Shown: positions 1-12,300 of the stretch, piece after piece
Position numbering within the stretch: the stretch's first letter is position 1
Layout: every line of letters starts with the position of its first letter
Origin: Cunninghamia lanceolata
Lineage: Eukaryota; Streptophyta; Pinopsida; Cupressales; Cupressaceae
NCBI GenBank assembly: GCA_027924645.1
Contig: BSBN01000242.1
Span: 5,952,001-6,016,000, forward strand
Reading direction: 5' to 3'
DNA length: 64,000 bases
Made by a program: the position numbers and the translations under genes
The notes under the pieces: generated by a model
Seen by the model: only the letters and a program-made list of their open reading frames with translations
Database searches by the model: none
Told to the model about the DNA's origin: nothing

Positions 1-7
1 TAAAGCA

Positions 8-2812
8 TTGAAGAAAGAGACTGAAGAATCACAACCAAAGGAGATAAGAGAGTTGCTGATAGAATATGAAGACATCATATCAGATAATGTACCTAAAGGA
101 TTGCCACCTATAAGGAGTATCAGTCATCACATGGATCTTAAACCTGGAGCAAGTTTGCCTAACAAAGCAGCACACCGGATGACACCGACAGAGAATGAAG
201 AACTAAATAGAAAGATACAAGAGTTGTTGAGGAAAGGTTTGATCTGAGAAAGCTTGAGTCCTTGTGTAGTACCTGCAGTGTTAGCACCACAAAAAGATGG
301 AGAATGGAGAATGTGCACTGATTCTAGAGCAATAAACAAGATCACAATTAAGTATAGATTTCCTTTACCTAGAATGGATGATATCATTGATTGTTTGACT
401 GGAGCAAGATATTTCACAAAGATAGATTTGAAGAGTGGATACCATCAGATTAGAATTAGAGAAGGTGATGAATGGAAGACTTCTTTTAAGACAAATGAAG
501 GATTGTATGAGTGGTTAGTGATGCCCTTTGGTTTGACAAATGCACCGAGTACTTTCATGAGATTGATGAATGAAGTCTTGAAGAAATTCTGGGGTAAGTT
601 TTTTATTGTATACCTGGATGATATACTGATTTTCAGTAAGATAAAAGAGGAACATTTGTGGCATATTAGACAAGTTTTGCAGAGGTTGAGAGAAGAGAAA
701 TTGTTGATAACATCAAGAAGTGTAGTTTCATGAAGGAAGAACTAGTGTATGTAGGATTTTTGATTTATGTGGAAGGATTGAAGATGGACCCTAAGAAAGT
801 AAGAGCAATTATTGAATGGCCTACACTGGAGAGCATTGGAGAAGTTAGATCATTTCATGAATTGGCTAGTTTCTACCAGAAGTTCATCAGAAATTTTTGT
901 TTAGTTTGTAACCCTATGACATAGACAATGAGAGGTGATAGAAAAGATTTTAAGTGCACATCTAGAGAAGATAAAAGTTTTTAATTATTGAAGTAGAAAG
1001 TGACGAAGCAACCTATTTTGGCATTACCAGATTTCAATAAGGTATTTCAAGTAGATTGTGATGCAAGTGGAAAAGTAATTGGAGTAGTACTAAGTCAAGA
1101 AGGTAGACCTGTAGCATATTTCAATGAGAAGTTGAATGATGCAAGGAGATGATATTCAATTTATGATCAAGAGTTCTATGCCATAATTCAAGCCTTGAAG
1201 AAGTGGAGACATTACTTGTTGCCTAAGGGGTTTGTGTTGTATACAGATCATCAAGCTTTGCAATATTTGAACAGTCAAGGTAAGTTGAATTAGAGACATA
1301 TGAGATGGGTAGAATTCATGTAGAGTTATACATTTGTGTTGAAGCATAGGAGTGGAAAATCAAACAAAATTGCTGATGCCTTGAGTAGAAGAAGGAACTT
1401 GTTGACAAAAATGAGAGTTGAAGTGTTGGGTTTTGATGAATTAAAGAACACGTATGAGGGAGACACTAATTTTACAGAACCTTGGAAAGCATGAAAGGAA
1501 ACTGTTGTGATAGATAGGAGAAAGTGGTTGGACTATTTCATTCAAGAAGATATGTTGCTCAAAGGAAATCGATTGTGCATACCTAAGAGTTCAATGAGGG
1601 ATAATTTAATCAAGGAGAAACACAGTGGTGGATTGGCAGGACATTTTGGCATTGATAAGATAGTGGCTTTGGTAAGTGAAAACTACTTTTGGCCTCAGAT
1701 ACATAAGGATGTTAGGAGATTTGTGCAGAGTTGTAGAGTTTGTCAAGTTGCAAAAGGGAGTAGTCAGAATACTGGATTGTATAAACCTTTGACAGTACCG
1801 GAGAGACCTTGGGAAGACATAAGCATAGATTTTGTGATGGGATTGCCTAAGACACAGAGAGGACATGATTTAATATTTGTAGTGGTTGAGAGATTTTCAA
1901 AGATGGCTCATTTCATACCTTGCAAGAAGATAATTGATGCAGTGCATGTAGCTGACCTATTTTTCAAGGAGATTGTGAGATTGCTTGGATTACCTAAGAG
2001 TATAGTTTTAGACAGAGACAAAGTGTTTTGGATACTTTTGGAGGACACTATGGAAGAAGATGAAGACAGATTTGAAGTTCAGTTCAACTTTTCATCCACA
2101 GACTGATGGACAGATAGAGGTAGTGAATAGGAGTTTGGGAAACTTGTTGAGATGTTTGGTTGGAGAGAAAGCTGGAAGTTGGGATTTGATTCTACCACAA
2201 GCAGAGTTTGCATACAATAATTCAGTAAACAGGAGTACCGAAAGAACACCTTTTGAGATTGTGACCGGAGTGAATCCTAGAGGAGTAGCAAAATTGAGAG
2301 ATATCAGCATTGAAAAGAGAAGTCCAAAAGCAGAAGAATTTGTAGATCATATGAAGACAGTGCATAATCAGGTTCAGAAGCATTTGGAGAATATGAACAA
2401 TAAGTACAAAGAGAAGGTTGATGAGAAGAGAAGACATAAGGAATTTAAAGTTGAAGATGAAGAAGTTTGGACCTTGTAGGATACTCAGGAAATTTTATTC
2501 AGGAAATGCATATGAAGTGGAATTACCAGAGACATTGGGTATTTCACCTATTTTCAACATTGCAGACTTATATCAGTATCACATGAAGCAGAGTTCAGTG
2601 ACAGCAGGGAAGAAGACTTGAAGAAGCAATTACCACAACAAGCACCAGAGCAGATTGAAGACATTTTGGATAGCAGAGTTGGATGTAGCACTAGAGGAAG
2701 ACAATACAAAGAATATCTTGTGAAGTGGAAAGGTAGATCGAAAGAAGATTCATCATGGATTTCTCAGGCTAAGGTGAATCGTCTTGGTTCTCCCCTAGCC
2801 CTAGCAAAGTGA
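8..2812 (+). pseudogene. pol: Chromovirus pol: RT, RNase H, integrase, chromodomain
   Basis: This encoded the polyprotein that copies element RNA and integrates the DNA. RT lies at 8-924: the active-site box YLDDILIF is near 605, a TGA at 245 replaces an expected Arg codon, and the frame changes near 700-730. RNase H lies at about 1010-1400 (DASG, TDHQAL, ADALSRR) with four internal stops, two of them TAG where Gln is usual. Integrase starts at 1507, with an HHCC zinc site (HSGGLAGH, CRVCQ) and a DDE-type core; the frame shifts near 2030. Near 2440-2460 about 15 residues expected before the GPCRIL motif are missing, so a short deletion is likely. The last frame holds the chromodomain. Family assignment is firm; the clade within chromoviruses is not resolved. 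Confidence 0.88.
2618..2812 (+). other. Chromodomain at the integrase C-terminus
   Basis: Residues reading EDILDSR, then YLVKWKGR and EDSSWI, match the core of chromodomains on chromoviral integrases, which are thought to steer integration to marked chromatin. The frame stays open for 64 codons. It sits one frame away from the preceding integrase C-terminal segment (2418-2621) and overlaps its end by a few bases. Confidence 0.85.
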
Positions 2813-2844
2813 GGGACTCACTTTTTTTCAATAACCCTGAATGT

Positions 2845-3740
2845 CTGATGTAGGAGCATCCTTGGTTCAAGAGCAATCTTGCATCAACCAAAAATATTTG
2901 CATTTCAGTTTGTTTGCAGTTCAGTTTGTTTCTTTTTAATTTTTAGTTTAGTTCAGGCAGTTCAATCAGAAGTAATTCCTATATTTTGGTCCAATTGCAT
3001 TTCAAACCTTGCAAAGATGGACTTAGCATCTACATTCATTCATCTACATCATATCCAGAATTCAAAGATCCACACATCATTACCGGAAAGATATCGCTAT
3101 CAGAAGATCAACTGTTTCTCAGAACAGAGCATCCTGAGAATCACAGATAACCAGCTGAAGGAGAAACTTGTGGAAGCATTTCCTGATCTGTGAAGCCTAA
3201 TGACACATCATTCAATGATCTTTGGTTCATGGCCGACCTTCCCCAAAGATCCACACATTCCATTCATTTTCTAGAGGAATTATATGCAATTAGGTCTGAC
3301 CTATCTGTGTACACATGTTACAACTCTTCATTGGAGTTTGTGACCTTCTTTGGCCGACGTAAAGGAATCTTATGATCTGGAATTGATATATATTGATGTA
3401 ATAGATCCTTAGGAAAGCAATTCATAAGTTACTAAGTTCTAGATATATAGCTTATTCATTTTCTGGCGAAGGAGCTTCAAATCTTTATATTGTACATGTA
3501 TGTAATTAGGCCTGTGAGCCCTAATTGTAAGCCCGCATGTTGTTGACTGATCTCTATTTGAATTCTATGATATATTGAATGACTGAATCTGCATTTGTTC
3601 CATCTATTTGAGCTATTTCTGTTGTGTTTACTCTTGCTGCACGATATGGATAGTTCATTCCGTGAACCCTCCTACCGTGACTACACCAGAGATCCAATGA
3701 ATAGAACTTCAAATCCCAAGATAATACATGTAGGGTTTAA
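2845..3740 (+). repeat. Probable 3' LTR of the chromovirus, edges uncertain
   Basis: After the pol stop comes about 0.9 kb without coding capacity, starting near a TGTAGGAGC motif at 2848. This is where the 3' LTR belongs. I could not find a convincing polypurine tract or a target duplication, and no second LTR copy is present, so both ends are estimates. Confidence 0.4.
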
Positions 3741-4029
3741 CAAAAGTGTTTAAGCCCAATGATGACATGTGTCAAGAGATAACACCTCCCTCAGTTATAC
3801 CTAAAGTATGCACATATACAAACAAAATTAGTCACAATAAACATTCAACATACATGTGGCAACTTTTCATCGATTCTTTATGTCGTAGCTCCCTATTGCA
3901 CTCATGTTTCTATCACCTCCAACCATTAATATCAAAACGCATCAAGTTCCCCTTTGTTCTAATTGAGACTAATACAAGCACAATCAATATAAAGGTGTCG
4001 TTATTGCACACACAATAAATCTATGGTCA

Positions 4030-5045
4030 AGCAAAAGTTCTAAAGATTAGATAGTAGAGGTACGAATGGCTAAAGGGAAGTTGCTCGTGGTTTTATTTTT
4101 CCATTTTGCCCCAACAAATGGGAATAAGCCACATGGACTCAAGTAATGTTTTGTTCAATAGTTTCACTAATGACTCAATTAAATCATTTTATTATTTCGA
4201 GAATTACAAAATAATTTAAAGGTTTATATAATCATTACATTGTGTTAAATGTCAACACATTCAATGATCAAGATTTGTTCAATTTTAGATCTATGATATC
4301 AAATCACCAAGTGAGGGGAAATTGGGGTGTGGTTTGCTTACCCATTGGATTGAGAGGAATATATTGGTGACACATATCTAGCTCAATAACTTCATAGATA
4401 TAAGGTCATTGGGACAACGAGAAGGGCATAGGGGATCAGTGAAGGTGATTTATATAGAGTTTTTAACAAGTTACTGGTCATTTTACCATGGCAAGGAGAT
4501 CACTTAAATGCTCGATGACCCACAAGTACTGGATAACTTGAAAATATAACAAAAAGTGCATAAGGTAAATATTTTTGAATTGCAACATAATATAAAGGAT
4601 GCGTGGATTTAAACTGAAGTGTGCAACCAAAGACAAAGAAGCCCATGATATTAAACCAAAACAAAGTGAATGTAAACCCATAAGCGGTAAAGACTTTGAC
4701 TGCAAAACTTATAATAAATAAAAGGCATTGAGACTTAGAACCAAGACTATACTCTCAGGGGAACTCTCCATGAGTATTGTATTGAGGAGTCTCTCTTTAT
4801 ATATGTTATGTTTTTTTTTTCATAATCTTGTTTTGGCCACTTATTTAAGGATGAAATTTGCAAGACAATTTATAATTTTATATCATATATCAATGTTCTT
4901 TCGTTGGCATCTCTTTTTGCAAAAGTTATGAAGATTGAATGGTAGAGCTGCAAACAACAAAATTGAAGCTGCTCATGGTTTTATTTCACAATCATGCCCC
5001 AACAAATGGGAATAAGCCATGTGGACTCAGGTAGATATGGGATTA
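4030..5045 (+). repeat. Direct repeat pair, about 110 bp each
   Basis: Copies at about 4030-4145 and 4925-5040 share a core reading CCCCAACAAATGGGAATAAG followed by CCA and, after two variable bases, GTGGACTCA. Both also share the flanking TGGTTTTATTT. The spacing is about 895 bp. They may be remains of two copies of one element or of its two ends. Confidence 0.7.
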
Positions 5046-5154
5046 CTTTACATTGAAACTATGAACCAAATATGAATACACTACAGATAACTAAAATAGG
5101 TCTTCACAATGAACATGGATATAATATCACTCAAGTTGTTTGCTTAATTAGATT

Positions 5155-6437
5155 AGAACAAAAAGTGTATAAATTAAAACAAAGTTTGACATTGCAACAA
5201 AATTAGGATTCAAAACATGGGATTTTGGCCAAGACAAAGAACAAGTCTTACATACTTAAACAAAAGGCAAGTTATAAGGGTTTTCACTATACTCATAGGC
5301 CCCTCCATAACCTAGGTAAGATGACCAAGAGCAAGACTTTGAACATGAAATTAAGACCAAGTAATGATGTGCATATAAACTTCTTGGATTAAAATGCTAG
5401 TATATTAATCAACAACTTTACAATTCCTTAAAGTTTTCACTTAAATTTTTATTGTTGTTTAAAGTTTGTTGCTTAATATTTTTCACATTAAACCAAGTTC
5501 TTATTCCAAACATTATAAAAACTCCTCCTTAGATTAAAATGCTAATATATTAATCAACAAATTTACAATTCCTTAAAATTTTCAGTTAAATTTTTATTGT
5601 CCGTCTAAAGTTTGTTGCTTAATATTTTTCACATTAAACAAGTTCTTATTCCAAAAACATTTATTGTGATGATGATGCTTTGATAGAGAAGAAAAGAATT
5701 TAATGTATCTGTTCACATAAGAATATATAGGTATGTCACTTACATCTACTCCTGTCATAGTCTATGTTCAAGTCAGATTTCATAATTCTATTCCCAGCTT
5801 ACTGCTTGTAGTGCAAAATGATGATGGGTGTATTCATAATTTAAAATTTCTTTAAGTTCTCTGTATACTGCTCATAGTTTATAAAATCTTTTGAAATTCA
5901 TAATGGATGGGCCTGCAAACTCTTTTTTTACTATACCAGCTGTCAAAATTTGTCACCACAAAGACCCCTTATCCATTTGGTAGGCATGGGTTCGATAGGA
6001 TAAAGGCAAACACTAAGGTTTCCATGGAACTGGTTTAAATGTCAGCCTTGACTCCCCATAAAACTATAGGAGACCCAACTGGTTGGGTTGCATACTCTAG
6101 AGAACTAGTAAATGACCATCTCAATGTTATAAAACATTACTTAAGAAGTTGGAGACCAATTATGGGAAGTCAACAATAAATTAGAATAAAAAGTATATAA
6201 ATCAAAATAACGCCTGACATTGCAACAAATCTAGGACTTAAATAGGGGATTTCTACCATGACAAAGAACAAGCTTTATATGACTTAAATAAAAAGCAAGT
6301 TCTATTGTACTCATAGGCAACCCTTCATAATCTGGGTAAGTTTGATTGAGAGCAAAACTGTAAAATGATATTGAGACCAAGCCATGATGTGCATATAAAC
6401 ATAGGATCCTTGAATGAAAATGCCAATATATAAACAA
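5155..6437 (+). repeat. Direct repeat pair, about 250 bp, 1 kb apart
   Basis: Blocks at about 5155-5400 and 6180-6437 align along their length. Shared landmarks in order are GACATTGCAACAAA, GACAAAGAACAAG, ACTCATAGGC and TGATGTGCATATAAAC. A weaker third match lies at about 4545-4700. The spacing suggests terminal or internal repeats of an unidentified old element. Confidence 0.65.
5387..5676 (+). repeat. Tandem duplication, 145-bp unit, two copies
   Basis: GATTAAAATGCT begins at 5387 and again at 5532. Each is followed by the same run through TTACAATTCCTTAAA, GTTTGTTGCTTAATATTTTT and AAGTTCTTATTCCAAA. The copies differ at scattered sites. The left copy overlaps the end of the 250-bp direct repeat. 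Confidence 0.85.
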
Positions 6438-7209
6438 GAAGTCTTACTAAAGCTAGGACATTCATGAACCAAGGGACCTAAACCATACTCAACATACTTG
6501 AGTTCTAAAGGCACAATCAAAGCTCTTCCAATATATTAGCAACATAGACAATGAATTGTATTTAGAATGCAAAGGACAAAAGGACAAAATCAAAGCAAAT
6601 GAAGCATAAATCATGTGATTTAAAAAAAAGGGTTCGTAGTTTGATAGAATTGGGGTGTGTTGTACAAGGAACAACATTAGCCAATCAAATGTATTGATTT
6701 CATTTTAGCAGTATAAATTTTGTTCTAAATTTGTTAGTCAAAAAAATTGATGAGGTTTATTGCTAAAGGTTAAACTTTTGACTTTTCATTGTAAATTAAA
6801 AAAAAATGGGTAACAAGAGCAATCAATATTTGTTAGTCCCTTTTACTATTTATTGTCACCTAAACATTCAAACATGTTGTAATAGTAGGGACAAATCTAG
6901 TAAGTGCTTCTTTTGTTATTGTGGGACTAGGAAAGCTAAAAGTATTAGCATATACTCTTATAATTTCATTGCACTAAATGCATATGATTGACAAATAGTA
7001 CATTTTGATATTCCAAACTTATAGCTAACTAATTTTCAGACATATTACAACTATTAACATGACTTATCCAAGTCAACTAATTTGCAAACATAATAGTTCT
7101 TTGTTTAATAGAAAACAAATAGCATTAAACAAGCTCTTACCACAATGATCTATATTGCTATTTGGTTTGCATACTCCATATATGCATTTTAGGCATAATT
7201 ACAATTCTA

Positions 7210-7614
7210 ATTCATTTCTAGAGTTTGGTAGGCTCTTGTTTTGAGGCTATTGGTAATGTTATAGGTCAATTTCTGAAGGTGGATTCTACTACTTCTGACC
7301 TTGGTCACTACCTTTGCTTGTCTTCTGGTGGATGTCAACTCCTCTAGGGATCTTCCTAGGGATGTTTCCTTGATAGTGGAGAGTAGAGAATGCACTGAGC
7401 CACATGATTATGAGGATATCCCCTTTCACTGTAGATAATACTTCGCTATTCATCATCTTGCCTCTAATTACTCTCATTCTCACTGCAAGAATGTGCGTTC
7501 TTCGTGGTGGCAGAACGCTCTCCCTAACCATTTAATTGTTGATGATTCTCTTGATTTAGATTGTATGGGCGATGAGCCTTCTTTCTCCTAGGCAACGAGT
7601 CTTGATGTGGCCTC
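7210..7614 (+). pseudogene. LINE ORF1, left part, cut by the Tat insertion
   Basis: A broken frame reads IGNVIGQF near 7249, then VDVNSSRDLPRDV, then a CCHC-like zinc knuckle and a tryptophan pair (SSWWQNALP near 7500). This order (IGN.IG, a YED.P segment, knuckle, WW) is typical of ORF1 of plant L1-like LINEs, an RNA-binding chaperone. There is a frame change near 7310 and stops at the knuckle and near 7590. The frame runs up to the GCCTC target site at 7610-7614 and resumes without a shift at 56833. The start upstream is lost, which fits 5' truncation. Confidence 0.8.
7610..7614 (+). repeat. Target site duplication GCCTC, left of Tat element
   Basis: GCCTC directly before the left LTR is matched exactly by GCCTC at 56833-56837 after the right LTR. 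Removing the element and one copy leaves the LINE frame intact, which confirms both edges. Confidence 0.92.
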
Positions 7615-8804
7615 TAAAGATGAGGAAAAGTGGAAACAATAAAAACACAAAAGAAACTAAAAAACACATGAGAATTATACCTTCAAATGCTTCCAAACTC
7701 CTCATTCCTTGATAGGGTCGAGGAACTTGCACCCTTGAGCTCCTAGCTTTACCCAACTAATGCTTGGAAATGTGAAATGCTATCAACTTCAATGTAAAAT
7801 GCAACATAACCTAGCTAAGATGGATGAGGCTTCAGAGAAATTTTAGCATAATAAGATTACTCTAAAATTGGATGATGAAATGGCTTGTGGAGGCTTGTAT
7901 TTATAGGCAAAATGGAAGGGATTTTGATCCAAAGGTGGAGATTGGATGTTGAGATCAATGGATGAGATTGATTGTGAGATGGAGGGCTAGGATTTGATCA
8001 TCAAAATTGGATGGTGGAGAATAAAAATAAATCTTTTATTCATTTTGGGGAGGATTTAGCATTTAATGTGATTTGGATGTGTGAGGAAATTAAAATTTAA
8101 TTTCCTTGGGAGGAGGTGGAATTAAAAATTCTATTTTTGTGGGAATGTGAAGGTCATGTGACACGTGCACATTTTTGGGGCCTTACATTTGTAAGCTAAA
8201 AAAGTGGAAGATGTTTTAGCATGAAAATAGCAAAAATGAGTTGGAGGGGTTATGTATATTTTGTAATTTTTAATTTGTGGGTGCGGGAGAAGGTGTTAAG
8301 CATGATTTGACCAAGTTAATTAGGGTGATTAACTTAGTTAATGTGGCTAGAAAAAATTAATGAGTGGGGTAATCAGTATTTATGATTAATTAAATAATGA
8401 TTTATTTAATTGATCTAGGTCTAGGGATCATGTAGGCTAGTGTAGCTAATCAAATAATAGTTATTTAATCAACTAGGCTAGGTGTAGGCTAATTAGTGGG
8501 GCAAATTAATTAGATAAGTATTATTTACCTAATTAATTGGGTTTAGGAAAGTGGACAAACTAACCAAATAAATGTTTTGCATATTTATTTAATTAATTGG
8601 GATGATGTTAGTAAAGTTTGAATGTTGAATTAATTAAATTAATTCAATTAAAGGGGTTAATGAATGAAGAATGAATGGATGGCTCAGGGGTTGGATAGGT
8701 TAATTAATTAATTAAAAATTCAATTAATTAATCAAATGAGAAATTAGTGGTATGGATGATGTTGGAGGGTGGTCGAAGGGTTGAGATATTTTTAGGTGTC
8801 TACA
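7615..8804 (-). repeat. 3' LTR of the Tat element (left copy)
   Basis: This 1190-bp block matches 55642-56832 over its whole length. On the minus strand it begins TGTAGACACC after a polypurine tract. Its end should read CA, but the first plus-strand bases are TA where the other copy has TG, a single transition. Confidence 0.93.
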
Positions 8805-8819
8805 TTTGCCCCCTTTGAC
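8805..8819 (-). other. Polypurine tract of the Tat element
   Basis: On the minus strand this reads GTCAAAGGGGGCAAA directly before the LTR start TGTAGACACC. It fixes the element's orientation as minus. Confidence 0.88.
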
Positions 8820-9718
8820 ATGGCGTTGTGACCTAGGAGGTATATGGCATCAAGTCAAATAATTTTTCCCTAGCTGTCAAGAAGGAATGAAATGGATGAG
8901 GGATGCCCCCTCGAGAGGTCAGGTGAAAAAATTAAATTTTTTCAGGTGAACTCTCGAAAAAAGGAAATAACAGTGAAAAATGGATAGAGGACAAGAAATT
9001 AGGCAGATAGGAAGAAAAATAGGTGAAAAATGTTACATTTTGCACCCTGGAGAGAGAAAAAGGTGTATGGGGGTACGACATGGTGGCTATATATAGAAAG
9101 TGTGGGCCCAAAGTGCCACATTTGCACACATTGAGCTTATTGGACGAGAGGAGAGAAGGAGACGAGATGGCACAACCTCCCTTCCCACATTATGATCATC
9201 GATCTGAGAGAGTATGTGACTACATGAGGTCACCACTGGCAGGTGTCCAGGTATGTCGGTTAACCTTGACTTTGTGATTTGTGCATTTCAAGTAGTTTTT
9301 GGGCTCATAAAATAGGTAGTTAGGTAGAATGGCACCATTGTGCAGCTGCATGGCGCCATAACTAGGTGGTTTAGCGCCAAGCTCTAGATTAGCACCATAG
9401 ATTAAATGGGGGTTTGGGAAGTTTTAGAACCATATGGAAAAATTTTGGCACCAAGCTCTCAATTAGCGCCAGGGGTAAAAATCCTCATTCGGATGGTTTA
9501 GCGCCATCCTAGGTAGTTTTGGCACCATGCTCTTAACTAGCACTTAGGATTTAGGTTTTCCTGGATTAGTGCCATATGGTGGCACTTTAGCGCTAAGCTC
9601 TCGACTAGTGCCATACCAAGGGATTTTAGCGCCATGCTTTGCATTAGTGTGGGGATTTCGGGGAAAATTAGGGTTAATGGTGGTTTAGCGACATGTAGGA
9701 TAGTTTTAGTGCTAAACT
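8820..9718 (-). other. Tat 3' spacer with TTAGCGCCA motif array
   Basis: No coding frame is recognised. From about 9320 to 9716 the plus strand carries many spaced copies of TTAGCGCCA and variants (TTAGCACCA, TTAGTGCCA), often followed by AGCTCT. The spacing is irregular, roughly 30-60 bp. The array continues past the guest insertion at 17717-17835, as expected for one interrupted block. Confidence 0.8.
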
Positions 9719-9982
9719 TGTAGGAGTTAAGGAAAACACTGAGAGGGGGGGTGAATCAGTGTTGTGTAAATTCTTTAATCTTTTTCAAACTTTAACTTTT
9801 TGAGCACAAGGAATGAATGATACCTTTGATTTGTCAAATACATATGCACATGACTATGAATGCAGAAAGAGAATAAAACTTCATAAGTAAATTGAACACA
9901 CACAAGGAAGATCAATATGAATCATAACACAAGATATGCACGAGTGGAAAACCCATCAGGGTAGAAAAACCACTCCAGAATT

Positions 9983-10105
9983 GCCTCACTGGCTTAACTG
10001 AAAAACATGCCTCACTGGCAATACAAATTGTCTCACTGACAAATATTAAGGTCACACTGACCTATAAGCCTCACTGGCTAATACAATGTCTCACTGGCAA
10101 ACCAA
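9983..10105 (-). repeat. Cluster of GCCAGTGAGGC motifs in LTR U5
   Basis: On the minus strand GCCAGTGAGGC or close variants occur about six times at intervals of roughly 15-25 bp. The motif is nearly palindromic. The same cluster is in the right LTR at about 15406-15522, and related motifs sit in the copia LTRs. Confidence 0.8.
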
Positions 10106-12009
10106 ATCACCAATAGAAGTTATAAACCAAATCAGAGGGATACTCTGTTTCCATTCAATACAAATATATGTCTGTCAAATATCCATTCTATTCAATCTGA
10201 CATCTCAACAATCCTTTATTCTAATCCAATCAACACTGCATTCTAACAACACTGCATATCAAATGTGTATTCTAATCCAACACTTCACAACACTGTATGT
10301 TTCATCTCTATCCTTCTTCATTATTCATCAATGCACCTGGAAAACAAATTTATACAAGTTGAATGTCTTTTCACTGCCTTGGAACCTTTCACATTCCTTC
10401 ACAAATTTCTCCTACATCTTCTGTATGTGCAAAATCAATCTCTTGTTATATTAAAAATATTATTTCTCTGTCCACTTTAGAGCCCTTTCATCTTCTGCAG
10501 ATCTTCATCTTTATTTCTCTTCACACTCCTCATAATTTCACCTACAAGAAAATTCTTTTCATATTCCTCTGTACCTTATTCAATTTCTCAATAACCTCTT
10601 CAGATTCTTCTTTAAAAAAAATTTTGTTTGCATCTGATCACACAATATCTTCCTTTTGCTTTGCAAAATAAAATCAATTTCTTTATAAAAAAAATCTTTC
10701 CATTTTCCATTTTGATTTTCTCTGAAATTATCTGTAAAAGTCTTTTCACATTTTTATCTTCCATAAAAAAAATCTCCTTCTCTACAAATTCCTGCAAACA
10801 AACTTTTTGTCTTCTTAAGAAAATCAATCTTCAATAAAATCTAATAAAATTTCTGAGAACTAAACCCTTCATTTCTTTTCAACAAGACTTCAAGAATCAT
10901 TTTTCTTTTGCATTGAAAGTCTTTTTGAGATCTTCAACCTTTTTCTTTTATCTGCAACATATCTATAAGACTCTCCAAGAAAATCATTTGAGCCTTTTCA
11001 AAAATCTCTCCTTAAAAAATACAATCTTGATGTTTATCTCTTTACAAAAAAAATATCCTAAAAAACTTCTTCCTCTTAAAAATCTCCTCATAAACTTCCT
11101 AATTTGAACTCATGCCTTTTTTTTTAAAAAAAATAGAAATTTTAAAAGGTTTCCAAAAATCTTTTATAAAAAAATATTCTTAAATGTCATAAAATATGAC
11201 ATAGGTATAAAGTTTCTATTTTTAAAAAAATTCCCTTTTGAATGCATCGCGGGCTTTTCAAAACACATAAAGCATTATGGGCTCATCATAACATATAAAG
11301 CATTTTCTAATGCTTTTCAAACTCTTAGAAAACTTTAAGGAAATCCCACTCGCGCTCAAACTCTTAAATATATCCATTGATTTAAACTTTGCCGCCCATG
11401 ACCGATGCTATCGGTAAATGTATAAAGGGAGGCCGGTTTCAACACGATGCCAAACCCTTTTACCTTGTCACTTAAGTGACACCAACCACCCCGACCGGTC
11501 ACCCATGAATTAGAACAAAAAGTGCATTTGACTGTTTTAAATAGGCTTAGAAGGGGTAAAGAGATATCTTGGGCAACACTAATGTTTGGGTGTTAAGAAC
11601 CTTTAAACCATGAGGTAAAAGAGCAGATGTAGTATATTTAATCAGAGATCAAACCAGTCACAGATCCTTTAAAATAAAGATGAGACATCATTTATGACAG
11701 CTGTGACAAACAAACTTATTACATGACCCAACACCCTTTGTTTTTAGACAATAGAGAGATAAGAATATGGTCACAATAAGAAGATCAAGTAAACCTGAAG
11801 ATCAAATGTCACACTTTTACTGAGATGACCAAACTATTCACACCATTTCATAGAAGATCAATCTGTCACTATATGTGTCACTTGTCACTATAACATCATG
11901 AACCACTTGTAAGAGTTTTACCACCTGAATACTGAGATGAACACCATATGAATACTGAGATCATACCAAACCTCCAAACCACTGTGATTACAACAAGCCA
12001 CAATCAAGA

Positions 12010-12095
12010 TGACAAATTGTGAACACTGACCAAGCATACTGAACAAGCTGTGAAATTGTGAACACTGACCAAGCATACTGAACAAGCTGTGATAT
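12010..12095 (-). repeat. 39-bp tandem repeat inside the LTR, two copies
   Basis: The plus strand shows GTGAACACTGACC, AAGCATACTGAACAAGCTGTG twice in direct succession. The right LTR carries the same pair at about 17433-17518, so it predates this insertion. Confidence 0.85.
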
Positions 12096-12288
12096 GACAA
12101 CTCTTGTCAACAACTTCACACAACTTCACACAACTCTTGATGAAGCATGATCACTAACCAAGTATACTAAACAAGCTGTGATATGACCAAGCATCAACCT
12201 CTTGCACTTACCTTCTCATTAGTGTTCTTCAGATGTTCACTAATATCAACTCAACCTTTTTGACATCAATGACAATCTGACACCATCA

Positions 12289-12300
12289 ATCTCCCCCTTT
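12289..12300 (-). other. Polypurine tract of the gag-only element
   Basis: The minus strand reads AAAGGGGGAGAT directly before the LTR start TGATGGTGTC. With its upstream context CCATCAATG it nearly equals the tract of the copia element at 28315. Confidence 0.92.

Larger units (their letters stand above)
1..3740 (+). mobile_element. Partial Ty3/gypsy chromovirus, 3' part, decayed
   Basis: The window opens inside pol of an LTR retrotransposon that reads rightwards. Reverse transcriptase, RNase H, integrase and a C-terminal chromodomain follow in the order typical of Ty3/gypsy chromoviruses. The 5' LTR, gag and protease lie outside the window. Stops, at least three frame changes and a short deletion show the copy is dead. 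The right edge is a guess, because its partner LTR is not in the window to fix it. Confidence 0.85.
3741..7209. other. Non-coding AT-rich stretch with old repeats
   Basis: No open frame here resembles a protein. The stretch holds several diverged direct repeats, listed separately, and short simple tracts. It looks like old unidentified transposon remains. Confidence 0.6.
9719..12288 (-). repeat. 3' LTR of the gag-only element (left copy)
   Basis: Plus-strand ends are TGTAGGAG and ACACCATCA, so the termini are TG and CA. Length equals that of the right copy exactly. The LTR contains repeated CAGTGAG motifs at 9983-10100, poly-A/T runs at 10600-11200 and a perfect 39-bp tandem repeat near 12010-12090. 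Short frames within it occur in both copies and do not resemble proteins. Confidence 0.95.

Noticed and set aside
9320..9716. CRISPR-like array of GCGCC motifs
   Set aside because: Motifs are short, degenerate and irregularly spaced, there are no conserved repeats with unique spacers, and the genome is a plant's.
10086..11107. Several open frames of 64-122 codons, repeated almost exactly at 15509-16530
   Set aside because: They are inside the two LTR copies, so identity reflects the LTR repeat. Composition follows T- and A-rich runs and no domain is seen.
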